Positions 61,401 through 64,000 of a DNA stretch of 64,000 nucleotides are shown here, piece by piece (the first letter of the stretch is position 1; each line of letters opens with the position of its first letter). Under the pieces are notes generated by a model. It saw only the letters and a list, made by a program, of their open reading frames with translations. It made no database searches and was not told the DNA's origin. Position numbers and translations under genes: made by a program. The stretch comes from Thraustochytrium sp. TN22 (lineage: Eukaryota > Sar > Bigyra > Thraustochytrida > Thraustochytriidae), in assembly GCA_013306675.1 (NCBI GenBank), contig JABLUY010000022.1, forward strand, positions 1-64,000, in the 5' to 3' direction.

Positions 61401-61694
61401 TGGTAATGCCAGGGGTGGCCCAGGACGCTGCTTCCCCCCCCCCGCAGCCCCCGGAGCGGATGCCAAAGCCTCCGCCCCGCAGCGCTGCGCCGCGCGAGCC
61501 CACAACTGCCTGGCCCAGCCCGGCGAGCGGGCTTCCGCCTCCAGGCTCCGGCAGAACCCAGCGCCAGGCCTCGGCCGGCGCAAGCGAGCTAGCATACCTG
61601 CAACGCTGCAGCCGCGCAGTGGACACAGGTCCAACAAACCAATAAGAGCCACGGCGGCCGGCAGAGGGTCCAAGAGGGCGGCGGCGGCGGCGAG
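58459..61694. other. 3.2-kb stretch without a recognisable gene
   Basis: Between AAMP and the first kinase. Composition is more moderate than neighbouring coding DNA. Open frames up to about 440 codons (minus strand, 60558-61889) are Arg/Ala/Cys-biased and match no family. A (gcgca)n tract is listed separately and a run of nine C lies at about 61434-61443. I see no tRNA, rRNA or transposon feature; a non-coding RNA or a diverged gene cannot be excluded. Confidence 0.45.
61228..61288. repeat. (gcgca)n pentanucleotide tract
   Basis: About ten gcgca pentamers within cagcgcagcgcagcgc, ending gcaacgcaac. The reverse strand reads tgcgc runs, which give the 'ALRCAALRC' pattern in a spurious frame. 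Confidence 0.85.
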
Positions 61695-62627
61695 ATGAAG
61701 CTGCTGCAGACAGGCACCTCGGCGATGGTGTTTCGGGCGAGCTGGCGCGACGAGGTGGCGAAGACGCTCGGCGTGGACGGCGCCTTCGCGCTCAAGGTGT
61801 TCAGGCCAGGCAGGCCCGAGGCCGCGGCGGAGTGCCAGGCCGAGCTGGAGGCGCTCGCAAGGCTGCAAAGTCGCTCTCGAGGAGAGCATTCGGACTTCGT
61901 GGTTGAGCTGCTCAGCAACGCAGAGATAGCCATCGAAGGCACGCCTTGCGAAGCGCTTGCGCTCGAGCTCTGCAGCGGCGGCGACCTCTTCGAGCTCTTA
62001 TCATATGGCCCGCTGCCAGCGCAGGATGCGCTTTACTACGCCGCGGAGTTGGCATCAGCGCTGAAGCACCTCCGTAGTGCTGGTGTTCTGCACGGTGACA
62101 TCAAGCCCGAGAATGTCGGCCTGTCGGCAGACGGGCACGTGCGCTTGCTGGACTTTAGCCTGGCTCGGGTCCTGCAGGAGAGCAACCCGGTCACGGAGCT
62201 CAGCAGCGGCACGCTGCAGTTCGCCTCGCCTGAGGCGCTCTGTCGATACCCAAGCAGCTTTGCCGCCGACTGGTGGGGACTCGGCATTCTACTCTTCAGC
62301 ATGCACTTCAGTGAGCGTCCGTTCGAGGCGGAAGACCCAGCAGACACAGACATGACCATGTACAACATTGTGCACGGCCTCATGCTCATCCCAGACAAGC
62401 TCGATCCTGACGGACCCCTCGCCAATGCGCTCGGCCGCCTGCTCTGCCCGAACCAGACGCAGCGCATGCAGACCATCGAGGAATGTGCTGCGCACCCCTA
62501 CTGGCACGCCGTGGATTGGGACCTCGTGCACGACGAGGCCTGGGTGCCCCAGCAGTTCCATCGCCTCCATTTTCGGCCAAGCCCGCGTGTCGTCAAGGAA
62601 TCGCGAAGGAGCTCGTCCAATTTCTGA
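61695..62627 (+). CDS. Protein kinase with non-standard catalytic motifs
   Basis: 310 residues, essentially only a kinase domain. The Gly-rich loop is altered (LLQTGTSAMVF in place of G-x-G-x-x-G). Lys K34 in FALKVF should be the ATP-anchoring Lys. The catalytic loop is HGDIKPEN (133-140), so D135, K137 and N140 remain but Arg of HRD is Gly. The Mg loop is DFS (153-155) instead of DFG. SPE replaces APE (178-180), and D192 in ADWWGLG is kept. All direct phosphate-transfer residues are present, so it may be active. N-terminus MKLLQ is shared with the next gene. Substrate unknown; it resembles small CAMK/NEK-like kinases only loosely. Confidence 0.82.
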   Translation: MKLLQTGTSAMVFRASWRDEVAKTLGVDGAFALKVFRPGRPEAAAECQAELEALARLQSRSRGEHSDFVVELLSNAEIAIEGTPCEALALELCSGGDLFELLSYGPLPAQDALYYAAELASALKHLRSAGVLHGDIKPENVGLSADGHVRLLDFSLARVLQESNPVTELSSGTLQFASPEALCRYPSSFAADWWGLGILLFSMHFSERPFEAEDPADTDMTMYNIVHGLMLIPDKLDPDGPLANALGRLLCPNQTQRMQTIEECAAHPYWHAVDWDLVHDEAWVPQQFHRLHFRPSPRVVKESRRSSSNF

Positions 62628-63723
62628 GTGACGACTGTGACAATGTATATGTATCCCTCTGTGTATAAAATGTAGCTGAGCCTGTTACAAGTCTCTGCGA
62701 GCGGTTCGACCGACACTGGCCTTTGCGCCGGGCGTCCTCCAAGGGGGCGTCGGTTTGGTCGATGCATCACTCAGGCGTTTTCTGACAGCAGCACCTTCCA
62801 GTCGCCACTGTCGGCTCTGAGCCTGCGGACGGATGCGAATCCTGTGGTCTCCTCATCAGTTGCTCTGGGCCTCTGCCCCATGCTGCACGCACAACAAGTG
62901 CAACCCTTTTTTCTGTTGCCCGTCCGAACTCCGCATGAAAGACACCTGGTCGCGCACGCCAGGGGCCAACCTCAGCCTGCCGCGAGTGGTGGTGAGCGTT
63001 CCTGGACGACGCCGTTGGGCTTTCTTCCCAGAAAGCCATGCGACAACAGGTCTCCTCGGCGGCGATGGACGCGCAGCCAGAGCTACTCGCTCGATCGCAC
63101 GCCGCACACGCGCCCCACCATTGGGCTTCGTCCCGGAAGAGCTGCTGGCCACACAAGGGCGGGGCGCTGCTTCTTCGACGCGCTCTGGCTGCAGAGCGAG
63201 AGAGATAGAGCGCGTCCGATACGGGCTCGCCAGCGTTGAGCAATGAGCAGTGCTTCTCTTGCCCTGATGGCTGGCCCGGAGGCCCTTGAAAGCGAGTGCG
63301 CGGCCGTTGGCGGCTTTGGACCGCGACGTCCCGCGCTGCACTCTGGCCACGCCAGAGCTTGCACTGCCCTTGCAGTGCGGTGGGTTGTCGATCATGATGC
63401 GGAGTCAGCTCGGCTGTCGACCGCCGGGTCAACGTTCAAGTTGGCAACCGGCGTTGCCACTGGTGTCCAAGGAACGAGGACGGGTGTCCCCATGATGAAT
63501 GAGTGTCATCGAGTGACTCGGAGAGCTCGGAGAGACTCAGACCAACTGTGTCACTGCAGTAGTTGAGCTTCCTGTTACTAAGTAGTAGTAGTGTGTGAGG
63601 GACTCACTCGGCGAGGACGGCCAGCCTACAGTGCCAGAGGTTCGTTCCGACGCGCCCGAGTGCAGGCGTGGCAAACTGCAATCGCAAGGCGAAAGAGCGT
63701 CAAGAGCGCGCGGAGGAAGCATC
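62628..63723. other. Intergenic region between two kinase genes
   Basis: About 1.1 kb without a recognised gene. A tata-like gtgtataaaa lies just downstream of the first kinase at about 62661-62670. It should carry the promoter of the second kinase. Confidence 0.5.
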
Positions 63724-64000
63724 ATGCAGCTGCTGCAGCTGCTTCAGGACGGGGGTGCCGCGCAGGTCTACGTCGCGCGGGTCCAAGTCGGATTCGGAGC
63801 GGAGGAGCGCAGGTCCCCGCTGACGATCAATCTGACCACGGGAGCAGCGCGCCGGGGCTTCGCGCTCAAGGTCTTTCGCGCGGACTCGACGCAGGCCGCC
63901 ACCGAGGCGGCAAACGAGAAGACCGCCTTTCTGCGCCTGTGCGCCGCCCAGGTCGCGGGCGAGGAGATACCCTTCGTTGTGCGCTTCCTTGGCGACCTCA
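63724..64000 (+). CDS. Paralogous protein kinase, N-terminal part (runs off right edge)
   Basis: From the ATG at 63724 about 92 residues are open to the window end. MQLLQLLQDG parallels MKLLQTGTSA of the gene before it; then GFALKVFRADS parallels AFALKVFRPGR with the ATP-anchoring Lys at residue 49, and IPFVVRFLGDL parallels SDFVVELLSN. An insertion of about 15 residues precedes the Lys. The Gly loop is again altered. The catalytic loop lies outside. This is a tandem duplicate of the kinase at 61695. Confidence 0.8.
   Translation, partial: MQLLQLLQDGGAAQVYVARVQVGFGAEERRSPLTINLTTGAARRGFALKVFRADSTQAATEAANEKTAFLRLCAAQVAGEEIPFVVRFLGDL

Noticed and set aside
60558-61889. 443-codon minus-strand frame
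   Set aside because: Includes the (gcgca)n tract read as Cys/Ala repeats and overlaps the kinase start; no family features.

Overview
The window is nuclear DNA of a unicellular eukaryote. It carries mitochondrial complex I and F1-ATPase subunits encoded in the nucleus, a kinetochore protein, an ABCC transporter, an ER sulfatase-activating enzyme and spliced genes with GT-AG introns. The DNA is visibly GC-rich and gene-dense. Most genes are a single uninterrupted frame; only two show introns. This style, with a response regulator and a GNAT/LysM/HMG protein, fits a stramenopile, most likely a thraustochytrid (labyrinthulomycete). That assignment is inference; no species marker (rRNA, tRNA) is present.

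Layout. 1-5 kb, all minus strand: the N-terminal part of a LigB/DOPA-type extradiol dioxygenase cut by the left edge, a repetitive type I membrane protein, and a RING protein. 5-7 kb: gene-poor with short tandem repeats. 7-18 kb: an ARMC6 N-terminal-like small protein divergent from a REC-coiled-coil-PAS protein, then 3-ketodihydrosphingosine reductase divergent from a GNAT-LysM-LysM-HMG-box protein. 18-26 kb: a small mitochondrial membrane protein, a GGNBP2-like protein, an LSD1/polyamine-oxidase-like flavoprotein, and spliced NDUFS7 followed by a satellite built from its own last exon. 27-36 kb: a DUF2306 membrane protein, a Golgi-type sulfotransferase, a secreted Cys-rich protein with a 15-nt microexon, and a basic coiled-coil protein. 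36-45 kb, minus strand: a GPI-type surface protein, an SGNH hydrolase inside an RGG/poly-Q protein, and an ABCC transporter. 46-58 kb: a tail-anchored protein, CENP-T divergent from a Y-family polymerase, a tail-anchored Elp3 with a duplicated 3' end, ATP synthase gamma, formylglycine-generating enzyme and AAMP/Sqt1. 58-64 kb: a 3.2-kb stretch without a recognisable gene, then two tandem paralogous kinase genes, the second cut by the right edge.

Genes mostly alternate as divergent and convergent pairs, so most control regions look shared. Functional themes are mitochondrial energy (NDUFS7, ATP synthase gamma, small membrane protein), chromosome biology (CENP-T, polymerase, HMG-box protein, GGNBP2-like, amine oxidase), sphingolipid synthesis (KDSR), and sulfate/surface chemistry (sulfotransferase, FGE, secreted and GPI-type proteins). 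The most unusual observations are the tandem copying of the 3' ends of NDUFS7 and Elp3, several new-looking domain fusions, and a recognisable CENP-T. I saw no retroelement, viral remnant, CRISPR array or tRNA gene.
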